NCBI RefSeq assembly: GCF_037440165.1
Contig: NZ_JBBIUQ010000046.1
Coordinates: forward strand, 1-16,597
Length of the DNA stretch: 16,597 nucleotides
Source: Ignavibacterium sp037440165
Lineage (GTDB): Bacteria; Bacteroidota; Ignavibacteria; Ignavibacteriales; Ignavibacteriaceae
Reading direction: 5' to 3'
This document shows positions 7,038-14,285 of this stretch, one piece after another. The translations under genes were made by a program, and so were the position numbers. Each line of letters opens with the position of its first letter. Positions within the stretch are counted from its first letter, which is position 1. The notes beneath the pieces are model-generated. The model made no database searches. It worked only from the letters and a program-made list of their open reading frames with translations, and was not told where the DNA came from.

Positions 7038-8195
7038 GTGCAAGATCCAACTACATCCGGCAGTTTAATAGATAAAGTAACAGAAGAATACGAACTTTCA
7101 GTGGAGAAAATCACCACTTCAAAAATGCACGAAGTTGAACAGCTTCCCAATTGGGATCGGATTGATCGATCGCTGCAAATTAAAATTCAATCTGTGCTCA
7201 GAAGAATTAATCTTGCTAATACATTAACAGAAGAAGAAGTAACAAAATGGATTACAGTTACCAATGAATCATTTGAAGTCTCTGCACTTCAGACTTATCT
7301 TCTTCTTACCTGTTTGAACATGCTTGGTGAATTAAATAAAGTTGAACCGCCTTTGTCATTTCTTGCCTGGCTTGACACTTCAAATTCATCAAGCATAAAG
7401 ACATTAAGAGATGAAGCAATTACAAAGTCAATCAACTCAATTGGGTCTATTGATGATCAGGCAAAAGCAGTAAAATTAATTAAATCAGTATTTGCTCAAT
7501 ACAGATTAAACAATTCAATAGAATCAAACTTTTTTTATTTCTTCACTGATGCTCTTGATTCTGATACTCAGAACTGGATTTCATCAAACTGCTGGATTTA
7601 TCAGGATAACCCTCTTGAAAAATGGGCAAACCTTCAGAATGTAAAAGAAGGTTACAGCAATCTTACCAGTCCGGAAAACAAAAGACTGACCAATGCAAGA
7701 AAAAGATGGGATGCATTGGATTCATATCAGAAGCTTTATGAAGTATCACAATTTCTTGAAGCACTTTTTAATCAGTACAATTTATGTATGGTTAATCCGC
7801 CGGTAAAATTTGAGAAAGATCCGATTTCAAAAGTTTGGAAAGATATTGATGTTGCAGTTAACGAACATCGTTTAAATTATTTATCAAACAACTTGTTCAA
7901 TCAGCTTGGAAGCGATGGACAGAAATTCAGATTTAATGAAGTTCGTTGCGTGTATAAGGATGAAGAGCTTTATATTCTTGAAACCGATGTAAAAGATCGT
8001 GACAGAGATAACTGGCTGAAGAAACTTCAGGAGTGGTTGAAAACAAAAATTGATGCCGGAAAAGCACACGGAGATACTGTATTTCTTTTCAGCAGGAGCC
8101 AGGCACTTGTTATTCCGGAAAAAACATTGCCCGCGATATTAGAAAACTGGATAGATGCAGCCATTAAAAATGTGATTGCAAAAAAGCAGTATTAA
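7038..8195 (+). CDS. hypothetical protein, 385 residues, cytosolic
   Basis: I do not recognise this protein. It starts with GTG at 7038, preceded by AGTAGGG (7024-7030) as a plausible ribosome binding site; no other good in-frame start is near. There is no signal peptide or membrane segment, so it is probably cytosolic. The first two thirds look helical, with many Trp and Leu residues (WITVTNESFEVSALQTYLLL, FFYFFTDALDSDTQNWI, RKRWDALDSYQKLYEVSQF). From about residue 275 the protein looks alpha/beta: KVWKDIDVAVNEHRLNYL, CVYKDEELYILETDVKDRD, then WLKKLQEWLK and DTVFLFSRSQALVI. No catalytic or nucleotide-binding motif is visible. Codon and base use resemble the neighbours. It is divergent from the EamA operon and convergent with a possible 58-residue ORF. 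Confidence 0.82.
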   Translation: MQDPTTSGSLIDKVTEEYELSVEKITTSKMHEVEQLPNWDRIDRSLQIKIQSVLRRINLANTLTEEEVTKWITVTNESFEVSALQTYLLLTCLNMLGELNKVEPPLSFLAWLDTSNSSSIKTLRDEAITKSINSIGSIDDQAKAVKLIKSVFAQYRLNNSIESNFFYFFTDALDSDTQNWISSNCWIYQDNPLEKWANLQNVKEGYSNLTSPENKRLTNARKRWDALDSYQKLYEVSQFLEALFNQYNLCMVNPPVKFEKDPISKVWKDIDVAVNEHRLNYLSNNLFNQLGSDGQKFRFNEVRCVYKDEELYILETDVKDRDRDNWLKKLQEWLKTKIDAGKAHGDTVFLFSRSQALVIPEKTLPAILENWIDAAIKNVIAKKQY

Positions 8196-8202
8196 AATAT
8201 TT

Positions 8203-8379
8203 TTAACTCTCTGCTAGTTGTATAGCAAGTCTTTTTCTGTTATTGGATTGCTGCTTTGCGTTATTAACTGAAGACTTTGGAAGCTTAATATCTATTACTA
8301 TTTCCTTCTCACTAAATTCTAATTCAAGCTGGTTTGGATTTTTTTGAAGATCTTTTTTGGATTTTTTTTGTCTGATCAT
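8203..8379 (-). CDS. possible small basic protein, 58 residues
   Basis: An uninterrupted minus-strand frame runs from ATG 8379 to TAA at 8203-8205. The product starts MIRQKKSKKDLQKN, has a central ELEFSEKEIVIDIKLPK stretch that could form two strands, and ends RKRLAIQLAES. It is very lysine-rich with no cysteine or signal peptide. It fills most of the gap between the 385-residue gene and the FxLYD-like gene and could be read from the latter's transcript. There is no ribosome binding site, and the AT-rich sequence allows chance frames of this size, so it remains a candidate. Confidence 0.38.
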   Translation of the reverse strand: MIRQKKSKKDLQKNPNQLELEFSEKEIVIDIKLPKSSVNNAKQQSNNRKRLAIQLAES

Positions 8380-8445
8380 ATCAATTCGTCAGTAAAAAAC
8401 GATTTGTCACAGAATTAATTTTTATTTTTTGCGTGGAGCAATCTA

Positions 8446-8461
8446 TAAAGATTAATCTTTA
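8446..8461. repeat. perfect 16-nt palindrome
   Basis: TAAAGATTAATCTTTA is a perfect dyad in the gap between the FxLYD-like gene (stop at 8500) and the possible small ORF. With no loop and no GC-rich stem it is a poor terminator and could be a protein site or chance. Apart from the 58-residue ORF, I see nothing else in 8196-8499. Confidence 0.3.
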
Positions 8462-8499
8462 AAGTGAAGCAAATGAAAAAATTTTTTTCAGAAAAATTT

Positions 8500-8865
8500 T
8501 TATTGACTCTCGAAATTTACTTTTTCAAGAAAATGAGTCGCTTCGTAACTATTTAACAGCACTCTTTCAGTTTTAAATTTAATTTCTTCACCAGAACCCA
8601 AACTTCTGATTTTTGCAACTGATTCTCTGCCATTTATTTTATAAACAATTTCGATATTGTTTAAAGTTTTTTCGCTTACATTTTTTGCGGTTCCTTCCAT
8701 ATGTCCCCAAGTTCTTGGTTGAATTGCAGGCGCATCTATATTAGCCCCTTCTTTTATTTTAACAAGATTTCCCCTTACTTCAATTACTTCTTTTTCCTTT
8801 AAAAAATTATCATAAGCAAAGTAAACCCCTGCTGCGATAATTAGAAAAACTAAAAACTTTTTCAT
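8500..8865 (-). CDS. membrane-anchored FxLYD-like protein
   Basis: This protein of 121 residues begins with a hydrophobic anchor (KKFLVFLIIAAGVYFAYDNF, residues 2-21), likely an uncleaved signal anchor that leaves the rest in the periplasm. The soluble part contains GHMEGTAKNVSEKTLNNIEI, VYKINGRESVAKIRSLGSGEE and IKFKTERVLL. This is the strand pattern of FxLYD-type domains, small immunoglobulin-like folds found in envelope proteins with no known enzymatic role. The family call is from pattern only. AAAGGAA lies a few bases before ATG 8865. The gene stands alone and is divergent from the cytochrome c gene. Confidence 0.72.
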   Translation of the reverse strand: MKKFLVFLIIAAGVYFAYDNFLKEKEVIEVRGNLVKIKEGANIDAPAIQPRTWGHMEGTAKNVSEKTLNNIEIVYKINGRESVAKIRSLGSGEEIKFKTERVLLNSYEATHFLEKVNFESQ

Positions 8866-9049
8866 AGTCGTTCCTTTATTATTTTATTCTATGTCTCAAA
8901 CTTCAGGCCGATAAGTTTTAACTACCACTAATAATCTTTTCTATCCATTCGCAATTTATTTTTTGTTTTAGAACTTTTTTACAGCAATTTTAACTTGTCA
9001 ATAACTCAATATTTCTATTTATCAACTCAAACCTAAAAAGGAGGCAACC

Positions 9050-9643
9050 ATGGTTAGGTTAAAATTATTTTATGCTCTTTTGCTGTCAGCGGTGTTTTTT
9101 GTGCTAATTTTTCCCGCTTGTAATAATTCATCTGATGAAAAAGTTGAGATGACACAGGCGGAAAAAGTTGCTCGTGGAGAGTTTCTTGTAACATACGGTT
9201 TATGTGGAGATTGCCACACGCCCAAAGTATTTACACCCAACGGTCCCGTTCCGGATACCTCAAGAATTCTGTCTGGATGTCCTTCAACAACCAAAGTTGA
9301 AAATGCCAATCAAGATTTAGTTCAGCCGGGTAAATGGATCTTATTTACTCAGGATATTACTGCGGCAGTTGGTCCTTGGGGTGCTTCATTTGCCGCAAAT
9401 CTTACCCCGGACGATGAAACAGGAATCGGAACCTGGAATGAACAGATGTTTATAAATGCGCTGCGCACCGGTAAACATCTTGGTGCTGGCAGACCAATAA
9501 TGCCGCCAATGCCGTGGGAATTAATCGGGAAACATTCTGACGAAAATCTTAAAGCAATTTTCGCTTATTTGAAATCACTTAAACCGATTAAAAATAAAGT
9601 GCCTGATTACCAACCTCCGGATTTAGTATTTGCAAAAAAGTAA
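9050..9643 (+). CDS. lipoprotein mono-haem cytochrome c
   Basis: This 197-residue protein is exported and lipid-anchored: the signal ends LIFPAC with Cys24. One haem c site, CGDCH (52-56), is followed by TPKVFTPNG. The likely sixth haem ligand is a Met of GRPIMPPMPW (M151 or M154). The block ANLTPDDETGIGTW, with NALRTGKH and LKAIFAYLKSLKP, is typical of cytochrome c subunits that accompany periplasmic dehydrogenases. It probably carries electrons at the periplasmic side of the membrane. No dehydrogenase or oxidase gene is adjacent, so the partner is unknown. The start is fixed by the full Shine-Dalgarno AAGGAGG at 9038-9044. A terminator follows 16 nt after the stop, so it is a single-gene transcript. 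Confidence 0.92.
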   Translation: MVRLKLFYALLLSAVFFVLIFPACNNSSDEKVEMTQAEKVARGEFLVTYGLCGDCHTPKVFTPNGPVPDTSRILSGCPSTTKVENANQDLVQPGKWILFTQDITAAVGPWGASFAANLTPDDETGIGTWNEQMFINALRTGKHLGAGRPIMPPMPWELIGKHSDENLKAIFAYLKSLKPIKNKVPDYQPPDLVFAKK

Positions 9644-9659
9644 TAATAATATTTATTAA

Positions 9660-9690
9660 AGGCGTGAAGGAGAGCACGCCTACTTTTTTA
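9660..9690 (+). terminator. intrinsic terminator of the cytochrome c gene
   Basis: AGGCGTG (9660-9666) and CACGCCT (9675-9681) form a perfect 7-bp stem with an 8-nt loop, followed by ACTTTTTTA. Confidence 0.85.
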
Positions 9691-9785
9691 CTTCACACAA
9701 ACCCTCACTTTAAATCTTCTCTAAAAAAAATTTTCACATAGAAATTCCTAAAGATTCAATCACTTTAAGAATCAGATTTTTTATT

Positions 9786-9793
9786 TATTTTTG
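9786..9793 (+). promoter_or_regulatory. TAnnTTTG -7 box of the tRNA-Lys gene
   Basis: TATTTTTG is an exact -7 consensus match ending 5 nt before the first base of the mature tRNA. Transcription would start at or within a few bases of the mature 5' end. The preceding sequence from 9691 contains no gene. Confidence 0.5.
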
Positions 9794-9797
9794 CATC

Positions 9798-9870
9798 GCA
9801 CCCTTAGCTCAGTTGGTAGAGCAGTAGACTCTTAATCTATTGGTCGGGGGTTCGAGTCCCCCAGGGTGCA
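9798..9870 (+). tRNA. tRNA-Lys (anticodon CTT)
   Basis: This is a complete 73-nt cloverleaf. The acceptor arms GCACCCT and AGGGTGC pair over 7 bp with discriminator A at 9870. The D arm is GCTC/GAGC with the AGTTGGTA loop. The anticodon stem GTAGA/TCTAT (one G-T pair) carries the loop CTCTTAA with anticodon CTT at 9831-9833. The T arm is GGGGG/CCCCC with loop TTCGAGT. It reads lysine AAG codons. CCA is not encoded, since CAC follows, so it must be added after transcription. Confidence 0.97.
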
Positions 9871-9896
9871 CACTTTCCTTTCCCAAATGGCAATTC

Positions 9897-9927
9897 AATG
9901 TAGAATGTAGAATTTATAATGTAGAAT
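9897..9927. repeat. short AATGTAGAAT repeats
   Basis: AATGTAGAAT occurs three times, at 9897-9906, 9904-9913 and 9918-9927, the first two overlapping. It lies between the tRNA and the stop of the esterase gene. Strings of this kind are common intergenic filler in Bacteroidetes-type genomes; I infer no function. The 328-nt gap 9644-9971 otherwise holds only the terminator and the tRNA. Confidence 0.55.
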
Positions 9928-9971
9928 GAAAAAGTAAGTTTAATTGGATCTGTTGTGTTTAATTTGGATAG

Positions 9972-11474
9972 TTATCTGATAAGAAGCATTTTCTTTGTTT
10001 CAATAAATGAACCTGCTTGCAATTTATAAAAGTACACACCACTAGATAGATTCTGAACTTCGTCAGAATGACTATTGAAATCAACTTCATAAACTCCTGC
10101 GGGTTTTTCTTCATCGACAAGAGTTGCCACTTCATTTCCAAGTAAATCATAAACTTTTAATGATACAAGAGTCCCTTTTCCTTTGGATAAGGGATTTAGC
10201 GATGAGGCAGTTATTATAAATCTAATTTTTGTACTTGGATTAAACGGATTCGGATAATTTTGTTCAAGAAGAAATTTCTTCGGAAGATCTTCGTTTAATA
10301 GTTCACTTGAGTTTGGCTCATAAGGAGAAAAGAAAATTAACATATTATCAATCGTTGCTCTCCATTGACCCCAACTGTGACCTTCGTGCCTTTCTTCCCA
10401 GTTAAGCTGATAATTATTCTGCAGCAGAAAATCTCTGAAGCTTCTCATATTTGCTGGCAGAGAACCTTCGTAAGTTCCCCAAACCGAACACCATTTTATA
10501 TTTTTTACCGGTCCATTTATTATAAGATTGTATGCTTCATAATTATTTGGCCAGAAAGCACCGGAATGCAATCCGCAATATCCAAAAACCTCAGGATGAT
10601 TATAACTTATCAGAGCTGAAATATTTCCACCAAACGAATCACCTAAAACAAGTCTTTTATCTGCGGATTTGATAGTATTAAAAGTTGAATCTATAAAAGG
10701 AACAAGTTCGTTTACAAAAAATAGTCGGTATTGAACTCTCTTTGAACCAGCATATTCTTCGTTTCTGTTGTTTGGTTTTACAAAGACAGCCATTACAGGA
10801 TTGATTTTATTGCTGTCAATAAGATTATCAATTACATCAACTGCGCTTCCGAGAGTTATATATTCAAATCCATCCTGAAAATAAACTGTTGGATATCTCT
10901 TTGACGAAGCTGAATCATAATCGGGAGGCAGATAAATTTTTAATTGAAAGTATAAACCAACATTTACACTGTAAATTGTTTTATTGATAACGGTTCCATG
11001 TGGAATAGAGCTTTGATAATTTATTTCCCAGGGTTGTATATAATCTGGCATTGCAAGTTCTGAATTTGGTCCGAAGCCGCCACTTACCTGATTTGGATTC
11101 TCAGGGTCAAGTATCCAATCACTTCCATTTCTTACAAATTTGTAATCAAGTCGTGCATCAGACTCAAATTTATGTGAATAATACCAGAAATTTGTACCCG
11201 AAAGGTTCGTCATATTCCAACCAGGTGTCCAGCCATTAAAATCTCCGGCAATGGAAACTGAACTTACATTTCCGCGATAAATAAAATTTGCTGAGTCGCC
11301 TGTGATGAAGGGAATTCCCTGAGTTCTTGCATAAACAATAAAACTATCTACTGCAGCTTGTTTAGATGCCGGCTCAGTTAAAGAATTAACATAGTTTATA
11401 AACTGTTGAAACTGATTCTGCGCCTGAAGAGTTAAGCTGACAGAAAACAGAATAATTGTTAGATATAATTTCAT
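9972..11474 (-). CDS. secreted CBM48-esterase with type IX sorting domain
   Basis: This secreted protein of 500 residues has four parts. A signal peptide (1-18, ending TLQAQ) is followed by a CBM48/AMPK glycogen-binding-like domain (about 64-130: VSSVSIAGDFNGWTPGWNMT, ARLDYKFVRNGSDWILDP). Next is an alpha/beta-hydrolase of the enterochelin-esterase/esterase D type (about 165-385). The nucleophile is Ser280 in GDSFGG, and the catalytic His is in ERHEGHSWGQW (H363 or H366). The C-terminus is a Por/type IX sorting domain (about 402-500) opening QNYPNPFNPSTKI and ending with the basic IETKKMLLIR. Release or attachment at the cell surface is inferred; the substrate may be a carbohydrate ester or siderophore. 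The sorting domain contains two extra segments encoded by palindromic repeats (residues 426-435 and 468-473). A TAnnTTTG box lies about 30 nt upstream of ATG 11474; there is no Shine-Dalgarno site. Confidence 0.9.
   Translation of the reverse strand: MKLYLTIILFSVSLTLQAQNQFQQFINYVNSLTEPASKQAAVDSFIVYARTQGIPFITGDSANFIYRGNVSSVSIAGDFNGWTPGWNMTNLSGTNFWYYSHKFESDARLDYKFVRNGSDWILDPENPNQVSGGFGPNSELAMPDYIQPWEINYQSSIPHGTVINKTIYSVNVGLYFQLKIYLPPDYDSASSKRYPTVYFQDGFEYITLGSAVDVIDNLIDSNKINPVMAVFVKPNNRNEEYAGSKRVQYRLFFVNELVPFIDSTFNTIKSADKRLVLGDSFGGNISALISYNHPEVFGYCGLHSGAFWPNNYEAYNLIINGPVKNIKWCSVWGTYEGSLPANMRSFRDFLLQNNYQLNWEERHEGHSWGQWRATIDNMLIFFSPYEPNSSELLNEDLPKKFLLEQNYPNPFNPSTKIRFIITASSLNPLSKGKGTLVSLKVYDLLGNEVATLVDEEKPAGVYEVDFNSHSDEVQNLSSGVYFYKLQAGSFIETKKMLLIR
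10050..10069. repeat. palindromic repeat translated in frame (sorting domain, right copy)
   Basis: ATTCTGA (10050-10056) and TCAGAAT (10063-10069) are perfect 7-bp arms around a 6-nt loop. On the coding strand the region reads as residues SHSDEVQNL, inserted where sorting domains normally run from the FN strand straight to NLSSGVY. It resembles the widespread bacterial repeat that begins GTCATTCTGA and ends GAATC; this kinship is from memory. Confidence 0.6.
10172..10194. repeat. palindromic repeat translated in frame (sorting domain, left copy)
   Basis: The arms 10172-10181 (TCCCTTTTCC) and 10185-10194 (GGATAAGGGA) are 10 bp with one mismatch around a TTT loop. On the coding strand this gives residues LNPLSKGKGT, inserted before the conserved VSLKVYDLLGNEV strand. 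Translated repeats of the form NPxLxKG are familiar from dispersed palindromes in several bacterial phyla. Confidence 0.6.
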
Positions 11475-11504
11475 ATAATTACTATTTTTCGTTAAAGGTT
11501 AATT

Positions 11505-11512
11505 CAAAAATA
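11505..11512 (-). promoter_or_regulatory. TAnnTTTG -7 box of the esterase gene
   Basis: On the minus strand 11512-11505 reads TATTTTTG, an exact match, which would give a leader of about 25 nt before ATG 11474. It sits in the 55-nt gap between the esterase and PPK2 starts, so both promoters must be packed there or overlap the coding ends. Confidence 0.42.
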
Positions 11513-11529
11513 AACAATAGAAAAAGAAA

Positions 11530-12393
11530 ATGGACATAAACAAGTTTCTTGTTAAACACGCAAACAAATTTGACCTTTCTAAACACAAAACAGATTACAC
11601 TGCCTATATTGATTCGAAAGAAAAAGCAGAAAAACTATTGAAGAAAAATATCAACACTATGGTTGAACTTCAGGATAAGCTTTATGCCCAAAATAAATAT
11701 TCATTGCTGATAATTTTCCAGGCAATGGATGCGGCTGGCAAAGATGGTGCAATTAAACATGTAATGAGCGGATTAAATCCACAGGGTACGCAAGTTTATA
11801 GTTTTAAACAGCCGTCAAAAGAAGAGCTTGATCATGGTTATCTATGGCGAATTCAAAAAGTTGTTCCTGAAAGAGGAAGAATAGGAATTTTTAATCGCTC
11901 GCATTATGAAGAAGTTTTAATTGTTCGTGTTCATAACCTGATTCGTTTTCAACATATTCCGGAAGAATTAATTGATGATAATATCTGGGAAAAAAGATTC
12001 TGGCAGATTAACGATTTTGAAAGATATCTTTATGAAAATGGAACAGTGATTATAAAATTCTTTCTTAACATCTCTAAGGAAGAACAAAGGAAAAGATTTT
12101 TATCGCGGATTGAAGATCCTGCAAAGAACTGGAAATTTTCTGCTGCAGATGTTGATGAAAGAAAATACTGGATTGATTATATGAAAGCTTATCAGGAAGC
12201 TATTTCTGCTACAAGTACGAAGCATGCACCCTGGTATGTAATTCCCGCTGATAAAAAATGGTTTGCAAGATTAGCTGTAAGTGAAATTATTGTTCAAACT
12301 ATGAAGAGGTTAAAACCGGAATATCCTATACTTACAAATGAACAGATTGCGCAGTTACAGAAATGCAAAGAAATATTGATGAATGAAAAATAG
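11530..12393 (+). CDS. ppk2: PPK2-family polyphosphate kinase
   Basis: This cytosolic enzyme of 287 residues transfers phosphate between inorganic polyphosphate and nucleotides. The P-loop is at 67-73 (DAAGKDG), in LLIIFQAMDAAGKDGAIKHV. Other family blocks are GLNPQGTQVYSFKQPS, the PERGRIGIFNRSHYEEVL segment (113-130, Walker B and catalytic residues), FFLNISKEEQRKRF, the lid RIEDPAKNWKFS, and APWYVIPADKKWFARL. Length and motifs suit the short single-domain PPK2 group, perhaps class III, which can phosphorylate AMP and ADP; the class call is uncertain. It starts at ATG 11530 with only AAAAAGAAA before it, divergent from the esterase gene. It ends in TAG. A weak imperfect hairpin follows around 12395-12435. 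Confidence 0.93.
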   Translation: MDINKFLVKHANKFDLSKHKTDYTAYIDSKEKAEKLLKKNINTMVELQDKLYAQNKYSLLIIFQAMDAAGKDGAIKHVMSGLNPQGTQVYSFKQPSKEELDHGYLWRIQKVVPERGRIGIFNRSHYEEVLIVRVHNLIRFQHIPEELIDDNIWEKRFWQINDFERYLYENGTVIIKFFLNISKEEQRKRFLSRIEDPAKNWKFSAADVDERKYWIDYMKAYQEAISATSTKHAPWYVIPADKKWFARLAVSEIIVQTMKRLKPEYPILTNEQIAQLQKCKEILMNEK

Positions 12394-12443
12394 TTTCCAG
12401 TAAGCATTTCGTAAACAATTACTCTGGGAAAGATCTTTTCCTA

Positions 12444-12480
12444 AATTCACAATTCACCATTAACCATTTACTTTTAACTT
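12444..12480. repeat. short AATTCAC / CATTAACCATT intergenic repeats
   Basis: AATTCAC occurs twice in direct tandem (12444-12457) and runs into CATTAACCATTTAC. The 208-nt gap between PPK2 and the next lipoprotein shows no reading frame. Such strings are typical degenerate filler in this type of genome. Confidence 0.4.
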
Positions 12481-12601
12481 TAAATCATTTCCCACCTATC
12501 ATTTCCAAATGCCTTCTGATTAATAAAAAATCATTTGAGGAAACTTTCATATTTCCGAAAAAGTCTTAATAATCAGAAATTAAAAACAACAGGAGGATTC
12601 T

Positions 12602-13321
12602 ATGAAAAGATTTTTTACAGCCAGAGAACTTTCGTCGATACTGATTGCATTGTTGGGATCAATGGTAATTCTCTCCTCCTGTTCTATGAGTGAAGCCACA
12701 AAGAACTCCCAGCTAAAATCATCTGAGAAAACATTCATCTTTCGGGATGGACAAGATACTTATCGAGTTGAGTTTGATGGGAACAGAATCACATCACTGT
12801 ATAAAAACGAAAATAAAGTCCCGGACAATGAAATTGATTACTATAAAGATCTTGTCGAATATAAACTAAAAAATCTTACAAAAGATTTTTTTGTAAAGAA
12901 AGAAAAACCTAAAAGGATAAGAATATTTATTGATAAGGGAGAATTAGAAAAAGACTCTACACGATTAGAGAAAGATAAAGAAGATTGTCCGATGATATTT
13001 CGTTTCAAACCGGATGAGGACATGCTGAAAAATATGAGATTACATTTAGACAGTCTGATGAAAGAATTGAAAGACAAAGACTTTGAAGTTTATATCAATC
13101 CGGATGAATTAAGAGAGCAAATGAAAAAATTCAAAAAACATTTCAAGAACTTTACTTTGCCAGAGCTGCCTAAAATTGATATAGAAGAATTTAACAGAGA
13201 AATGAAAAAATTTTATGAACAACTAAAGAAACAGAAACCGCTCCTTGATAGCCTTGAAATCGAATTGAGAGAAAAACTTAACGAATTGAAAAAATTGGAA
13301 AAAGAAAATCAGGAAATATGA
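12602..13321 (+). CDS. charged coiled-coil lipoprotein, unknown function
   Basis: The product has 239 residues. The N-terminus MKRFFTARELSSILIALLGS with VILSSC gives a lipobox at Cys27, so it is a lipid-anchored envelope protein. After a linker there is a small beta segment (TFIFRDGQDTYRVEFDGNRI, TSLYKNENKVPDNEIDYYKD). A long, highly charged helical part follows from about residue 90 (MLKNMRLHLDSLMKELKDKD, LREQMKKFKKHFKN, IELREKLNELKKLEKEN) that should form coiled coils. I do not recognise a family; the beta-then-helix layout suggests a structural or scaffolding role in the periplasm, which is inference. The start is fixed by AGGAGG at 12590-12595. No co-transcribed neighbour is evident. Confidence 0.82.
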   Translation: MKRFFTARELSSILIALLGSMVILSSCSMSEATKNSQLKSSEKTFIFRDGQDTYRVEFDGNRITSLYKNENKVPDNEIDYYKDLVEYKLKNLTKDFFVKKEKPKRIRIFIDKGELEKDSTRLEKDKEDCPMIFRFKPDEDMLKNMRLHLDSLMKELKDKDFEVYINPDELREQMKKFKKHFKNFTLPELPKIDIEEFNREMKKFYEQLKKQKPLLDSLEIELREKLNELKKLEKENQEI

Positions 13322-13379
13322 TCTCCTAAACGAAAGTAATAATTACAAAACACAAAAGTCCTCTATTTGTTGATTTGTC

Positions 13380-13472
13380 AAAGAGAGATGTTTTATAGTA
13401 TCTGTGTATATGATTGCTGAATTCGTATGCGCATAAAATTAAAAACTCAATCCCTTCAACTCATCTCTCTTT
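13380..13472. repeat. perfect 11-bp inverted repeat with 71-nt spacer
   Basis: AAAGAGAGATG (13380-13390) and CATCTCTCTTT (13462-13472) are exact reverse complements in the gap between two convergent genes. They could form a long-looped hairpin in either transcript. The arms are purine/pyrimidine runs, so chance is a real alternative. No T-run follows that would make it a standard terminator. Confidence 0.35.
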
Positions 13473-13545
13473 AGCCCTTCTCTCACCACCAATTAACAAG
13501 AATAAAACTTTAATTCTCTCTTCTGAATTAATTATAATTCTATAA

Positions 13546-14088
13546 TCAAAATCCGACTGCAACCCCAACATTAAAAATTGGCTCCCAATTTTTGAATGGA
13601 GAGTTTTTATCGCGAATCACATCAACTAGAACTTCTGCATAAATAGAAGCATTTGAACCAATCGGCTGCCTGTAACCAGCTCCAACGAGAAAAAATGGAA
13701 GCCACACCCGGTTATTGTCATACTTGTTTGTGCTTGAGTTAAACACATATTGATCGTAGTTTTCGTAAGCAAACTCGGAATGCAGATAAGCATTTGTAAT
13801 CGGGCTGTATCTTGCAAATACACTTCCGCCGTAATTATTGTAGCTCAAATCGGAAGCATCATCATCATATTTGATATAAGAATAGTGTGTCTTAATTCCA
13901 GATGAAAATCTGGAGCTGATATTGTAACCAATCATTGGCTCCACACTAATCCGAAGATAATCATTATTTTTGCTGATGCCAGCATTTCCACCATAATACC
14001 ACTTGCCTGATTTATCTGCGGGAATTACAGCTGAATAAAATGAATATATAAACAGAAGTGTAAACGAAATAAAATAAATCTTAATCAT
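13546..14088 (-). CDS. outer-membrane beta-barrel protein
   Basis: The product has 180 residues with an N-terminal signal (MIKIYFISFTLLFIYSFYSA) and then alternating amphipathic strands rich in Tyr, Gly and Asn: KWYYGGNAGISKNND, YLRISVEPMIGYNIS, RFSSGIKTHYSYIKY, NYGGSVFARYSPITNAYLHS, FFLVGAGYRQPIG, SIYAEVLVDVI. It ends PIFNVGVAVGF with a terminal Phe, the usual outer-membrane assembly signal. About eight strands suggest a small OmpA/OmpW-like barrel; its function is not known. ATG 14088 is set by GGGAGG (minus strand, 14103-14098). A TTGACT/TAGAAT pair lies further upstream. A 65-residue frame inside it is a shadow. Confidence 0.82.
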   Translation of the reverse strand: MIKIYFISFTLLFIYSFYSAVIPADKSGKWYYGGNAGISKNNDYLRISVEPMIGYNISSRFSSGIKTHYSYIKYDDDASDLSYNNYGGSVFARYSPITNAYLHSEFAYENYDQYVFNSSTNKYDNNRVWLPFFLVGAGYRQPIGSNASIYAEVLVDVIRDKNSPFKNWEPIFNVGVAVGF

Positions 14089-14243
14089 CTTATTATGCCT
14101 CCCTTCTGTGTAGAATAAAATAAATTAAGTTTATTTACACCATAAATCTATCAACTGAAAAACACAGTTCAAATAAAACAGGAGATATTAAAGTAAATCA
14201 AATTATTTCTCTTTCATCAATACTTTTATTTGTCATTCGTTAA

Positions 14244-14272
14244 TTGACATTGCAATTAAAAGCAAATAGGTT
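14244..14272 (+). promoter_or_regulatory. weak sigma70-like promoter before the duplicated-domain lipoprotein
   Basis: TTGACA (14244-14249) is followed after exactly 17 nt by TAGGTT (14267-14272). The -35 is perfect but the -10 is poor. It would give a leader of about 75 nt before ATG 14353. Confidence 0.25.
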
Positions 14273-14285
14273 TCAAGCAAGATAA

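Noticed and set aside
9897..9927. AATGTAGAAT repeats as a CRISPR array or attachment site beside the tRNA.
   Set aside because: The units are 10 nt with irregular spacing, no spacers or cas genes are present, and no integrase or second copy of the tRNA end is seen.
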